This document shows, piece after piece, positions 7,321 to 15,918 of a DNA stretch of 40,731 nt (position 1 is the stretch's first letter; the number at the start of each line of letters is the position of its first letter). The notes beneath the pieces are model-generated. The model saw only the letters and a list, made by a program, of their open reading frames with translations, was not told the origin of the DNA and did not search any database. This stretch comes from Pseudonocardiales bacterium (GTDB lineage: Bacteria > Actinomycetota > Actinomycetes > Mycobacteriales > Pseudonocardiaceae): positions 1 to 40,731 of the forward strand of contig JAFAWY010000104.1 of assembly GCA_019241525.1 (NCBI GenBank), in the 5' to 3' direction. A program made the position numbers and the translations under genes.

Positions 7321-7461
7321 GCTCGTCAGCGCAGGCCCGTTGGCGGAAAAATCGGGCGCCGTTTTGGTGTGCGCGGGCTTTGACACTGCCCCGATCGGCG
7401 GGCGATCACCCATACTGAGCTGACCCCGCAGATCTGACGATGCGACCCCCAGAGGCACACG

Positions 7462-8922
7462 GTGAGCTTGCTCGATGCACGTCGCTGGCACGGCCGGATC
7501 TTCACCGGAAGCTGGCAAGTCTCCGCTGGCGGGGACGCCGCGGTGGTGGAGCCGGCGACCGGCACGGAGCTGGGCCGGATCGGTATGGCTGGAGCCGAAG
7601 ACGTCACCGCCTCGGTTGCGCAAGCAGCTACCGCCCAGCGGGAGTGGGCCGCGACACCGTTTCCCGTGCGCGCGGCGGTGCTGCGGCGCGCCGCGGATGC
7701 AGTGCAGCGGCATACCGATGAGCTGCGGGATTGGATCGTCCGAGAGACCGGTGGCATCCCGGGCAAGGCCTACTTCGAGCTCGATCACGCCGCGCAGAAC
7801 TGCTACGAAGCCGCGACGCTGCCGTCGCGGCCGCTGGGCGAGCTGCTGCCTAGCGCGGCGCCGCGGTGGAGCATGGTGCGCCGGGTGCCCGCCGGGGTGG
7901 TCGGGGTGATCACGCCGTTCAACGGCCCGCTGGCGCTGGCGATGCGATCGGTGGCACCGGCGCTGGCGCTGGGCAATACGGTGGTGCTCAAACCGGATCC
8001 GCGCTCCGCGGTCTCTGGCGGGGTGGCTCTCGCCGCGCTGTTCGCCGAAGCCGGACTGCCCCCGGGCGTGCTCCATGTGCTGCCCGGTGGCGCGGACATC
8101 GGCGCCGCGGTGGTCACAGATCCGCACGTCAGGGTCATCTCGTTCACCGGATCCACCGCCGCGGGCCGTGCCGTTGCAGGGTTGGCCGGCCGCCACCTCA
8201 AGCGGGCTCACCTGGAGTTAGGCGGCAACTCCGCGCTGATCGTGCTGGACGACGCTGATCTGGACCAGGCCATCAGCGCGGCCGCGTTCGGCTCGTTCTT
8301 CTACCAGGGGCAGATCTGCATGACCACCGGCCGGCACCTGGTGCACCAGGCTGTTTACCCGGAATACGTGGCGCGGCTGGCCGCCAAGGCCGACCGGTTG
8401 CCGGTCGGCAACCCGGCGACCGAGCAGGTCGCACTGGGGCCGCTTATTGACGCGGGTCAGCGCGACCGGGTCCATCAGCTGGTGACCAGCAGCGTGGCGG
8501 CGGGCGCCCGGCTGGTCACGGGTGGAACCTACCGGGATCTGTTCTACCGCCCCACAGTCCTGGCCGATGCGGGGCCGTCCATCCCCGCGTATGAGCAGGA
8601 GGTTTTCGGGCCGGTGGCAGTGGTCACGCCGTTTGCCACGGTGGACGACGCGGTGAAGCTGGCGTCGGACAGCGAGTACGGTCTGGTTCTGGGCATCTTG
8701 ACTGCCGATGTGGCCCGTGGCCTGGCTTTGGCCGAGCGGATCCCCACCGGGATCGCGCACATCAACGACCAGACCGTCAACGACGAGGCGCACGCGCCCT
8801 TTGGCGGCGTGTCGGCTTCCGGCACCGGTTCCCGCTTCGGCGGCGTCGCCGCCAACATCGAGGCGTTCACCGAAACCCGCTGGATCACTGCCCGGGGCGA
8901 CATCGCGCCGTACCCCTTCTGA
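7462..8922 (+). CDS. NAD(P)-dependent aldehyde dehydrogenase, benzaldehyde/vanillin dehydrogenase-like
   Basis: This 486-residue enzyme belongs to the aldehyde dehydrogenase superfamily, oxidising an aldehyde to the acid with NAD(P)+. Seen in the sequence: the oxyanion Asn in TPFNGPL (N154), the cofactor Lys in VVLKPDP (K177), FTGSTAAGR (228-236), the general-base Glu in LELGGNS (E252) and the catalytic Cys in GQICMTTGRH (C286). The C-terminal HINDQTVNDEAHAPFGGV and SGTGSRFGG are typical of the aromatic-aldehyde subgroup (benzaldehyde or vanillin dehydrogenases), so an aromatic substrate is likely but not proven. The GTG start has AGAGG about 6 nt upstream. It stands alone, divergent from the STAS-sigma gene, and is followed by two large hairpins. 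The length is normal for the family and nothing is missing. Confidence 0.92.
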   Translation: MSLLDARRWHGRIFTGSWQVSAGGDAAVVEPATGTELGRIGMAGAEDVTASVAQAATAQREWAATPFPVRAAVLRRAADAVQRHTDELRDWIVRETGGIPGKAYFELDHAAQNCYEAATLPSRPLGELLPSAAPRWSMVRRVPAGVVGVITPFNGPLALAMRSVAPALALGNTVVLKPDPRSAVSGGVALAALFAEAGLPPGVLHVLPGGADIGAAVVTDPHVRVISFTGSTAAGRAVAGLAGRHLKRAHLELGGNSALIVLDDADLDQAISAAAFGSFFYQGQICMTTGRHLVHQAVYPEYVARLAAKADRLPVGNPATEQVALGPLIDAGQRDRVHQLVTSSVAAGARLVTGGTYRDLFYRPTVLADAGPSIPAYEQEVFGPVAVVTPFATVDDAVKLASDSEYGLVLGILTADVARGLALAERIPTGIAHINDQTVNDEAHAPFGGVSASGTGSRFGGVAANIEAFTETRWITARGDIAPYPF

Positions 8923-8930
8923 GCGCGCCG

Positions 8931-8997
8931 CGTCGTGAACTCGACGCTACCGACGTTGTCGGTGCCGCTACACGTCGGTCTTGTCGAGTTCACGACG
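8931..8997. repeat. Long two-part palindrome, copy 1 of an intergenic repeat
   Basis: CGTCGTGAACTCGAC (8931-8945) pairs perfectly with 8983-8997. After a symmetric 3-nt internal loop, ACCGACGT (8949-8956) pairs with ACGTCGGT (8972-8979), leaving a 15-nt loop. It begins 8 bp after the aldehyde dehydrogenase stop. The left strand GTGAACTCGACGCTA is repeated at 9058-9072, so this is a repeat unit and not only a terminator. There is no T-tract. Confidence 0.75.
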
Positions 8998-9056
8998 TCC
9001 GCGGCGACACCAAGTCCGAGACGCCATCCTTCGCCGTTCCCGCCGGCGTCGTCTGC

Positions 9057-9117
9057 CGTGAACTCGACGCTAGCGACCTTGCAGGGGCCCAAGAATGTCG
9101 CTCACGTCGAGTTCACG
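9057..9117. repeat. Long two-part palindrome, copy 2 of the same intergenic repeat
   Basis: CGTGAACTCGACG (9057-9069) pairs perfectly with 9105-9117. Inside, AGCGAC (9072-9077) pairs with GTCGCT (9097-9102), and CTTG (9078-9081) with CAAG (9090-9093). The outer arm and the GCTA(C/G)CGAC start are shared with the copy at 8931, while the inner arms differ but still pair. It ends 6 bp before the dprE2 stop. Together the two copies fill the gap between convergent genes and may end transcription from both sides. Confidence 0.72.
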
Positions 9118-9123
9118 ACATGA

Positions 9124-9879
9124 TCAGATCGGCAGGCGGCGGAAAATCGGGCGGGGGACGTGGCGCAGAGCGGACATGATGTAGCGCAGGGGGCTGGGGG
9201 CCCAGGCTTGCTCCCGGTTCTGCGCCACCGCATCCATGATCACTTCGGCGACCTGCTCGGGGGTGACCGACAGCGGGGCAGGTTTCATGCCTGCGGTCAT
9301 CTTGGTGTGCACGAAACCAGGCCGGATCACGCACACCTTGATGCCGGACGGGCGCAGCGCCTCGGTGAGCCCGGTGTAGAAGGAGTCCAGGCCGGCCTTG
9401 GTGGAGCCGTAGCAGAAGTTCGAACGCCGCGGCCGCTCAGCAGCTGCCGACGACAGCGCGACCAGCGTGCCATGCCCTTGCCGCTTGAGGGCGTCGGCCA
9501 GCAACACCCCGACCGACACCGCGCCCACGTAGTTGACCTGGGCGAGTTCCACCGCGGCAGCGTGGTCGGTCCACGCCTTCTCCTGGTCACCGAGCAGTCC
9601 GAAGGCCACCAGGGTCAGATCGATGTCGCCGTCAGCGAAGGCCTTCTCGATCGTCGCCGGATGTGTGTCGGTGTCCGCGGCGTCGAAGGGCAATGGGGTC
9701 ACCGTGGCGCCCAGACGGTCCAGCCGTGCGGCGGCTTTGTCCAGCCGCGGCGACGGCCGGCCGGCCAGCACCACGCGCAACGGGCGGCGGGCGGCGTAGC
9801 GCGCTGCGGTGGCCAGCGCGATCTCGGAGGTGCCGCCCAGCAGCAGCAGGGATTGGGGGTTGCCGACAGCGTCGATCAC
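9124..9879 (-). CDS. dprE2: Decaprenylphosphoryl-2-keto-ribose reductase DprE2
   Basis: This 251-residue short-chain dehydrogenase carries out the second half of the decaprenylphosphoryl-ribose to decaprenylphosphoryl-arabinose epimerisation, reducing the 2-keto intermediate with NAD(P)H. It has the Rossmann glycine motif GGTSEIA (15-21), Ser143/144 in [12 protein letters not shown] and the YxxxK pair Tyr157/Lys161 in CYGSTKAG. The beginning ([16 protein letters not shown]) and end ([20 protein letters not shown]) align closely with the mycobacterial protein of 254 residues. The start is GTG at 9879, overlapping the dprE1 stop as GTGA; a longer frame exists upstream but lies inside dprE1. Coupling to dprE1 fits the two-subunit epimerase. 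Confidence 0.95.
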   Translation of the reverse strand: MIDAVGNPQSLLLLGGTSEIALATAARYAARRPLRVVLAGRPSPRLDKAAARLDRLGATVTPLPFDAADTDTHPATIEKAFADGDIDLTLVAFGLLGDQEKAWTDHAAAVELAQVNYVGAVSVGVLLADALKRQGHGTLVALSSAAAERPRRSNFCYGSTKAGLDSFYTGLTEALRPSGIKVCVIRPGFVHTKMTAGMKPAPLSVTPEQVAEVIMDAVAQNREQAWAPSPLRYIMSALRHVPRPIFRRLPI

Positions 9880-11228
9880 AGCTCGAGTCTCCTGGACAGG
9901 TCGGAAGCGAAAACCCCCGCTGGGTCGGCGGTGGCGCGGAGCTTGCGCCACTCGTCGATCCGCGGGTACATGCGGTGCAGCGCGGCCGGGGAGGTGCGCG
10001 ATTCCTTGGCCAGGTACAGCCGGCCGCCGGCGTCGAGCACTTGCAAGTCAAGCCGATCGCAGAACTCGGCCAGCCCCCGGCGGATCGGGAGGTCCACAGT
10101 AATCGTCCAGCCGGGATGGGGAAACGACAGCGGCGCCGGGCTGGCCTCACCGAAGCGCTTGAGCACGTTGAGGAACGACACGTGGCCCGAGCGCGCGATC
10201 TGCTCCACGATGCGCCGGAAGGTGTCCTCGGCGCCGAAGGGCACCACGAACTGGTATTGCAAGAACCCGCGCGGGCCGTAGGCCCGATTCCACTCGCCGA
10301 TCATGTCCAGCGGGTGGTAAAAGCTGGTCAGGTTCTGGATCTCGCCGCGGCGGCTCTTGGGCGCCTTGCGGTACCACGCCTCGGACAGCGCCATGAAGGT
10401 GGCCTTGTTCGCCAGCCCGTTGGGCAGCGCCTTGGGCGCGGTGAACAGCTGTGGCGCGTCGAAGGCCAGCGGATTGCGGCGCAGTTTGGGGGGTAGCTGG
10501 TCGGCTCGGGCAATGCTGCCTCGGGTGAGCACCGCACGGCCCAGTTTCGCGCCGGTGGACATCGCGTCGAACCACGCTGCGGAGTAGTCGTAGTCATCGT
10601 CAGAGCCGTCGGTCAGCAGCGCCATCAGCTCATCCAGGTTTGTGGTGCGGTCGGTGTCGACGACGAAATACGCCGATTCGACGGGGGTGAGCGCGATGGT
10701 GGCGCTGATGATGATCCCGGTCAGCCCCATGCCGCCGACGGTGGCCCAGAACAGCTCGTCGGATGGCGTCAAGGTGATGATCGACCCGTCGGCGACGACC
10801 AGATCGAGACTACGGACGTGGTTACCGAAGGTGCCCGCGCTGTGGTGGTTCTTGCCGTGAATGTCCGCCGCGATCGCGCCGCCGACGGTGACCTGCCGGG
10901 TGCCCGGCAACACCGGCACCCACAGGCCCAACGGCAGCGCGGCGCGCATCAGCGCGTCAAGGCTGACCCCGGCGTCGACAGTGGCCAGGCCGGTGCTGGC
11001 GTCGAGGGAGTGGATCCTGGCCAGCCCGGTCATGTCGATGACCAGGCCGCCTGCGTTCTGTGCCGGGTCGCCGTAGGAGCGTCCCAAGCCCCGGGCGATC
11101 ACGCCGCGCTCCCCGGCGGCGCGCACCGCTCGCTGGATCGACTCATGCGTCGGGTTGGTCAGCACTCGCGCTGTGCTCGGCGCCGTCCGTCCCCATCCGG
11201 TTAGCGCCCGCACCACCATCTCGCTCAT
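9876..11228 (-). CDS. dprE1: Decaprenylphosphoryl-beta-D-ribose 2'-oxidase DprE1
   Basis: This 450-residue FAD enzyme of the VAO family oxidises decaprenylphosphoryl-ribose to the 2-keto form; with DprE2 it yields the sole arabinose donor for arabinan. Seen: the N-terminal [13 protein letters not shown]-binding [10 protein letters not shown] (45-54) and [20 protein letters not shown] (107-126) with the NHH active-site region (127-129), and [10 protein letters not shown] with the catalytic-site Lys408 (Lys418 in M. tuberculosis). In [10 protein letters not shown], Thr377 occupies the position of M. tuberculosis Cys387, the residue trapped covalently by benzothiazinones; the ten-residue offset is the same as for Lys408/418. 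The stop overlaps the dprE2 start. The first ATG of the frame was taken; another lies three codons later. A palindrome and 111 bp separate it from the emb gene upstream on the same strand. Confidence 0.96.
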   Translation of the reverse strand: MSEMVVRALTGWGRTAPSTARVLTNPTHESIQRAVRAAGERGVIARGLGRSYGDPAQNAGGLVIDMTGLARIHSLDASTGLATVDAGVSLDALMRAALPLGLWVPVLPGTRQVTVGGAIAADIHGKNHHSAGTFGNHVRSLDLVVADGSIITLTPSDELFWATVGGMGLTGIIISATIALTPVESAYFVVDTDRTTNLDELMALLTDGSDDDYDYSAAWFDAMSTGAKLGRAVLTRGSIARADQLPPKLRRNPLAFDAPQLFTAPKALPNGLANKATFMALSEAWYRKAPKSRRGEIQNLTSFYHPLDMIGEWNRAYGPRGFLQYQFVVPFGAEDTFRRIVEQIARSGHVSFLNVLKRFGEASPAPLSFPHPGWTITVDLPIRRGLAEFCDRLDLQVLDAGGRLYLAKESRTSPAALHRMYPRIDEWRKLRATADPAGVFASDLSRRLEL

Positions 11229-11316
11229 TGCCGCCGGAGGCTACCCACGCCCCAACGGTGTCTGCCCTTCGGGGTTATCGGCTCCGTTCGAACGCCTCTG
11301 TGCGCGTCCTTCTGAG

Positions 11317-11340
11317 CCCGATATGTCTCCATACCGGGAT
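11317..11340. repeat. Short palindrome CCCGATATG/CATACCGGG, second copy of the element at 4223
   Basis: CCCGATATG at 11317-11325 faces CATACCGGG at 11330-11338 over a 4-nt loop, with one wobble position. It overlaps the stop codon of the emb gene at 11340-11342 on the minus strand, so it would be the first structure in the 3' end of that transcript. It aligns with 4223-4244 at about 19 of 23 positions, also immediately beyond a gene end. No T-tract follows. Confidence 0.6.
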
Positions 11341-14213
11341 TATCGGCGCTGGGATAAGGAGGTGTTTCGGGCACTGGAGAGTTGGACAGCGCCCCAGTCA
11401 ATCTCGGGGTGGCCGGCCAGGCGGGTGGGGATGTCGCGCAGCTCGCCGAAGGGGCGCAGACCCGCGAAGACGCCGCCCTGGCCCTGATCGGTGGCGATCC
11501 CTGAGAGGCGGCCGTGGCGGCGCGGCGCTTCGATCACCACGCGAGGGGTGCTGGCCAGCCCGTCGACGACTTCGACGATGTTGTGCACGCAGGGGAACAG
11601 GAACGCTTGCGGCCAGCTCACCAGCACTGGTCCGTGGCTGTTCAGGTATTGGGTCAACCCGATCACCGAACGCAGCCGGGGTCCGGTGACGGCTAGCCAG
11701 CCGTTCGGGTCGGTGGTCGCGTCGACGGCGTGGACTCGGACTCGGTTTGCGCCGCCTGGTATCTCGCTTGCGTCGATGCCGACGGCGCGCCATGGCCGGT
11801 ATTCCGGTGGGCCGTCCAGCTCGTCCTGATTCGCTTTGACCAGGTCGAACGGGGTGCGCGCGCCAAGCGGGATGACACCGGTGGGTGCCGTGCGGCCGAA
11901 CTCCAGGGACAGCCTGTTGCCCCGGTCGGTGCGGCCGGACACCGATACGGCGACTCCGCTGGCTGGGCCCAGAGCAGGCAGGATGAACCAGGGGCTGGTC
12001 AGTGTGCCGGTGCTGCGCGGGCCATCAGCCAAGCTGCCCCACAGTTGCGCGGACACTCCGGTACCGGGCGCGTCTGGTGGCGGGGCACCCGGGTCGAAAC
12101 CGCCGCCCGCGGTGAATCCGTCCAGATGCCCGGCCGGATCAGCGGGCAGCAGCACGGCGCCGTCGGGAAGCACCTGGATGTCGTCCGCCAACCCGCACGA
12201 GTGAGCGCCCGCCAGTTGATGCAGGTTCGCCAGCGCCAGCGATCCTGCCGGCCGCCGTACCGGTGCGGCGATAAAGGAGCCGAGCAGGACGGTGACTGCG
12301 GTACTCGCCACAGCTATGGCCAGTAGCGCCGGCGCAGCGATGAGTCGCTTGGTAACCAGCACGATGATTGCGGCGGCACCCAGCCACAGCAGCGGGGAGT
12401 CCAGCGGCAGGCCCAGCGGATGTACTGGGCCGTTGGCCCACGGCACGTCGTAGACGGCCGGCTGCCACCAGGAGTTCGGGCCGGCGAAGGCCAGCCCGGC
12501 TGCCCCAGCGACCAGGACGGCACCGGCCACGCTGATCCCCGCGGCGATGCGGTCACCGACCCGCGCGCGGCGCGGTTGCAGCAGCATGACCACGGCGGCC
12601 ACCAGGAACGACGCGATGAGCCCGGCGAGAGCGCCGAAGTGATGTGGCCACTTCGACGGGGTGAGCCACAGTAGCGCGAATGCGGTGGCCACAACGGCTG
12701 CCAGCCGCGCGGCTGCGCGGTCGGTCTCGTCTGACTCGCTCGTGCGGCGGATCAGCAGTAGGGCGCCAACCACCGGCAGAAGGGCCAGGGTGACCAGGAC
12801 CGGAACCCGCTTGGTGGCGGTGCCGTCCTGGTCATCGCCGAGCAGGAACCAGTACCGGTCCGGCTCGTGGTACCAGGGCAGCGACGGGCCGAAGAAGTTG
12901 TGCCAGCGGGTGGCGGTGACCAGCCCCTCCCAGGTCTGGTCAGCAAAGATCACAGTGAGGCCGACGGCGCCGATGCAGCAGAGCAGGAGCACCCGGGCCA
13001 GTACGTCGACTCGCCTGCGTGCCGACGCGCGGAGTATGGCGACGATGCGCGGCGCAAAGATCGTTATCGGGGCGGCGACCAGCAAGCTGCCAGGACTGAC
13101 AGGAAGGGTCAGCCCGGCGACGAGCGCCGCCCAGCCCAGCGCGGCGAGCCCGCGAGCCCGGTAGAGCAGGGCAAGCAGCGTGGTGACGCCGAAGGCGACG
13201 TACGGCTCGGGGCGCACCCCGAGGTTGAACGGCAGCCACGCGCTGAGCAGGCACACCGCGGCCAGCAGCCGGATCCGGACTGTGCTCGCCACCGCAGGCA
13301 GCGCCGCGCCAAGCACGCCGCGGCTGACCACAAACCAGGTGGCGATCCCCAGCACGGTACTGGGCAACCGCAGCCACAGCGGCGCCAAACTGACCTCGGT
13401 CAGCGGTGCCAGCAGTTGCTCGGCCAGCGCGAATGGTGTCTCCGAGGCGTTCCACCAGCGGTAATAGTTGCCGACATTGCCGGTTAGCGCGGCGTTACGA
13501 GCGATCGTGGTCGCGAAGCCGTCGTCGTCGGTCAGCGGACCGATGATCGCCCACCCGGCCAGTGTCGCGACCACGCCGGCGTCGACCCACACCGTATTGC
13601 TCCAGCGGGGGCGGGCACGGAGGCGCGACACACCAGGCACGAGGGCACGACTCGCCGGGAGGCTGCCCAACAGCCAGAGAGCGGCGATCGCGGCGAGCAG
13701 TTGCAGGGCGATGAGCACCAGCTTGAGTGCGCGTGGACTGGTGGCGAAGGGGCTGGCGGTGTGCGCGGTGACGGTCATCCCGGCCGCCTGCGTGGCATCC
13801 AGGTCGGTGCGAAACGCGAACACCTGAGGCACCGGCTCGCCAGCCAAGTCGAGCTGACCAGTCCCGATAGTGATCACGGTTCCGCCTGGGCCGGCGTGCA
13901 ACCGAGTCCGGCAGTCGGCGCTTACCACTGGCGCACTGCTCACCTCGCGCGGGCCCAGCGTCAGGTGGGCCGCACTCCCCTCAGTTCGGAGCACCAGCCC
14001 CTCACCGGGCGGGCCAGTGGCCAGCACGGTGACAGCGTGCATCTGCCCAGCGGCAGCACGCAGCGCTGAGCACGGCACAGTCACGGTCAACTCCGCGGGC
14101 CGGTACGGCGCGAACAACGCGATGGTCGATACGGCCGGCCGGCCTGACGGCGGCCAGATTACGTCGGTCTGCTCGGTGACTACAGGGGCGAATGGCAAGA
14201 CCAGCGCGAGCAC
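11340..14213 (-). CDS. Arabinosyltransferase, Emb family (paralog 1)
   Basis: This is a GT-C membrane arabinosyltransferase of the EmbA/B/C family (GT53), which adds arabinofuranose from decaprenyl-phosphoryl-arabinose to the growing arabinan outside the membrane. The catalytic-loop acidic motif is TDDDGF (Asp229-231), followed by GNVGNYYRWWN. The substrate loop WLPFNLGVRPEPYVAF, IFADQTWEGLVTATR, LTPSKWPHHFGALAG and a C-terminal beta-rich region with SWPQAFLFPC are all family hallmarks. From GTG 14213 it has 957 residues, but the first membrane helix is then cut (MLALVLPFAPVV). The frame continues upstream for 25 codons with a better helix (TLRLLAGFLGVVLALVLPF) without ATG, GTG or TTG; CTG at 14288 follows AAAGG by 7 nt and may be the true start. 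Ile237 sits where EmbB has Met306. Residues 188-203 are encoded by two units of the 22-bp repeat. It lies upstream of dprE1 on the same strand. Confidence 0.88.
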   Translation of the reverse strand: MLALVLPFAPVVTEQTDVIWPPSGRPAVSTIALFAPYRPAELTVTVPCSALRAAAGQMHAVTVLATGPPGEGLVLRTEGSAAHLTLGPREVSSAPVVSADCRTRLHAGPGGTVITIGTGQLDLAGEPVPQVFAFRTDLDATQAAGMTVTAHTASPFATSPRALKLVLIALQLLAAIAALWLLGSLPASRALVPGVSRLRARPRWSNTVWVDAGVVATLAGWAIIGPLTDDDGFATTIARNAALTGNVGNYYRWWNASETPFALAEQLLAPLTEVSLAPLWLRLPSTVLGIATWFVVSRGVLGAALPAVASTVRIRLLAAVCLLSAWLPFNLGVRPEPYVAFGVTTLLALLYRARGLAALGWAALVAGLTLPVSPGSLLVAAPITIFAPRIVAILRASARRRVDVLARVLLLCCIGAVGLTVIFADQTWEGLVTATRWHNFFGPSLPWYHEPDRYWFLLGDDQDGTATKRVPVLVTLALLPVVGALLLIRRTSESDETDRAAARLAAVVATAFALLWLTPSKWPHHFGALAGLIASFLVAAVVMLLQPRRARVGDRIAAGISVAGAVLVAGAAGLAFAGPNSWWQPAVYDVPWANGPVHPLGLPLDSPLLWLGAAAIIVLVTKRLIAAPALLAIAVASTAVTVLLGSFIAAPVRRPAGSLALANLHQLAGAHSCGLADDIQVLPDGAVLLPADPAGHLDGFTAGGGFDPGAPPPDAPGTGVSAQLWGSLADGPRSTGTLTSPWFILPALGPASGVAVSVSGRTDRGNRLSLEFGRTAPTGVIPLGARTPFDLVKANQDELDGPPEYRPWRAVGIDASEIPGGANRVRVHAVDATTDPNGWLAVTGPRLRSVIGLTQYLNSHGPVLVSWPQAFLFPCVHNIVEVVDGLASTPRVVIEAPRRHGRLSGIATDQGQGGVFAGLRPFGELRDIPTRLAGHPEIDWGAVQLSSARNTSLSQRR
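13610..13653 (+). repeat. Two units of the 22-bp CGACAC repeat inside the emb coding sequence
   Basis: Two adjacent 22-bp units end in CGACAC (13626-13631) and CGACTC (13648-13653). Their preceding parts, GGCACGGAGGCG and GGCACGAGGGCA, match the units flanking bpa at 35688-35841 and 36440-36527. They encode SRALVPGVSRLRARPR between two membrane segments of the Emb protein, in the cytoplasmic or loop region before the helix that precedes the DDD motif. Confidence 0.7.
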
Positions 14214-14712
14214 TACCCCGAGGAATCCGGCCAGCAGGCGCAGCGTGCTGTCAATCGGCCGGTGCGCAACGATGGACGCGTCGGACAGTTCGAGACCTTT
14301 CGCCGATATTCGCGCAGATTAGTGCAGTGCGGTGCGCAGCAGGCACGCCGCAGATTCCAGGACACGACCTTTGTAGCCCATCAGTGTCATGTCGGGGGGA
14401 TGAGGTCACCCAGCGCAACACTGATGAGTAAGTGTAGTGGTAGAGCAGCACGCTCCAGTATGAACGGCCACACTCGCGAAGCGGTTAGCAACGAACGCTT
14501 GGGACTGACATGACGCCCAAGTGCGTATGTGCCATCCAATCAGCGATCTTTCGGTATTGCTCTGATTTCTACTGAACCCAACGCCAATCCCAGCAATGCT
14601 CACGGAGAAGGCGCAAGGTACGATCCCTATACTCCCGAGCTGACACTTGGCCGTGTGCTGGCCTAGTAAGCGAGCGGGGGACCCTGATCCGGGCGAGGGA
14701 GAGGGAACCGCG
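14214..14712. other. Divergent region between emb paralog 1 and the XRE regulator
   Basis: About 500 bp without a supported gene; the first 75 bp may be the true 5' end of emb paralog 1. A 9-bp inverted repeat, CATCAGTGT at 14379-14387 and ACACTGATG at 14418-14426, could be an operator. A good -10 hexamer, TATACT, lies at 14628-14633, 80 bp before the XRE start, but no TTGACA-like -35 stands 17-18 bp upstream. The base composition becomes lower in GC here, marking the left edge of the accessory block. Confidence 0.4.
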
Positions 14713-15588
14713 ATGTCCGAGCCACACGGCCCAGACCCCACTATCCCGCGTCGTAGGCTGCGCAGTGAACTGCGCAAGGCGCGCGAGGCCGCAAACATGT
14801 CCCAACGCGATGTCGCGGCGGCCATGGACTGGTCCGCATCCAAGTTGATCCGCATTGAAAGCGGCGCGGTCAATATCAGCACTAATGATCTGCGTGCGCT
14901 ACTGCATCACTATGGGATCGAAGGTGATCGGATCGCCACTCTCGTTGAGCTCGCTCGCGCCGCCCGGGGGCAAACACCTTGGGCAATCTATAGAGATGTC
15001 GCATCACCTGAGTACATTGCTTTTTTGGGGTACGAGTCGTCAGCCTCGGTTATCCGGAACTTCGAACCAATGCTCGTGCCCGGCCTGCTTCAAACTGAGG
15101 ATTATGCCCGAACGGTCATAAGGTTGCTTGAAGGCGACGATCCGCGGAAGGTCGATCCGCTCGTTGACCTGCGCATGCAGCGTCAAGAGCTACTTGAGCG
15201 CCGGACCTCGCCGAGCCTGAACTTCATTATGGATGAATCCGTTATACGACGGGTGGCCGGGGGCCAGGAGATTATGCGGCGGCAGCTGCGAAAAATCCAG
15301 ATGTGCTCTGAATACCCGAATGTAACTATCCGGATCGTTCCGTTCGAGCGAGGTCTGTACGCTCACCAGCGCGCCCCATATGTATTACTCGAGTTCCCGG
15401 ATCCCGAAGACGGTGATATTCTCTACGTGGAGAACCCCCAAGGTGAGTACATCATCCGGGAGGGTTCACCGGAAGAGGAAGACAGGGAGTCTCCGGTGAG
15501 TTACCTTGCATCCTTCTGGGAATTGGAACAAATTGCCAGCCGTGAACATGCCAGCGACCTTCTTTGGCGTTTATTAACCGAGGACTGA
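14713..15588 (+). CDS. XRE-family transcriptional regulator with DUF5753 domain (WhiJ-like)
   Basis: This 291-residue protein has an N-terminal helix-turn-helix of the XRE/Cro type (LRSELRKAREAANMSQRDVA, then MDWSASKLIRIESG, about 16-75) and a C-terminal DUF5753 domain (YESSASVIRNFEPMLVPGLL, TEDYAR, RIVPFERGLYAHQRAPYVLL). This is the WhiJ-like class that is very numerous in Streptomyces and Pseudonocardiaceae and often pairs with DUF397 proteins in systems acting on development or resembling toxin-antitoxin modules. A DUF397 gene lies about 0.8 kb downstream on the other strand. GAGGGA stands 6 nt before the ATG, which fixes the start. A shorter relative with nearly the same HTH is at 18699. 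The target genes are unknown. Confidence 0.92.
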   Translation: MSEPHGPDPTIPRRRLRSELRKAREAANMSQRDVAAAMDWSASKLIRIESGAVNISTNDLRALLHHYGIEGDRIATLVELARAARGQTPWAIYRDVASPEYIAFLGYESSASVIRNFEPMLVPGLLQTEDYARTVIRLLEGDDPRKVDPLVDLRMQRQELLERRTSPSLNFIMDESVIRRVAGGQEIMRRQLRKIQMCSEYPNVTIRIVPFERGLYAHQRAPYVLLEFPDPEDGDILYVENPQGEYIIREGSPEEEDRESPVSYLASFWELEQIASREHASDLLWRLLTED

Positions 15589-15606
15589 TGAGTCAATCTC
15601 CTGACA

Positions 15607-15918
15607 TTAACCCCTCGGTGGCTGAAGTCGATAAAGCTTCATTTTGGTGACCGTGTTCACTTCTTTTTCGATCGATCGCCTTCTCTGCTTGAGTAACTTT
15701 CCGAAGCGGACGCGTTCAGCACGCTGGTACCCGACCTGATACAGACTTGGAGACAGTGATTCGCCAAGCAGTTGCCGGATGTGTCCGGGCCGGAGCCGCT
15801 GTCCATGCCAGCAGAATTTCTTCGGCAATGGATTTGCGTTCGGTGGACTTTCCGGGATGCTACGATGTCTAGAACGTCCATTTTGTATTGAAGTGGTCCG
15901 ACGGTGGTAGTGAGACAT
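15607..15918 (-). CDS. Small basic hypothetical protein, doubtful
   Basis: A 103-residue frame begins at an ATG with AGGA 5 nt upstream. It is strongly basic, with a middle part LRPGHIRQLLGESLSPSLYQ and a charged helix-like end (KLLKQRRRSIEKEVNTVTK). I do not recognise a family. It is convergent with the XRE gene, the two stops being 18 bp apart. Its codon use is less GC3-biased than that of the cell-wall genes, as throughout this block, so coding status is uncertain; it may be a decayed fragment. Confidence 0.25.
   Translation of the reverse strand: MSHYHRRTTSIQNGRSRHRSIPESPPNANPLPKKFCWHGQRLRPGHIRQLLGESLSPSLYQVGYQRAERVRFGKLLKQRRRSIEKEVNTVTKMKLYRLQPPRG

Noticed and set aside
7380-7416. TTGACA...CATACT promoter for the aldehyde dehydrogenase gene
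   Set aside because: The spacing is 25 bp, too long for a sigma-70 promoter.
14428-14456. tRNA-like stretch (GTAGTGGTAGAGCAGCACGCTCC)
   Set aside because: It resembles a D-arm plus anticodon start, but no acceptor stem, anticodon stem or T-arm pairs around it; at best a decayed attachment-site tRNA fragment.
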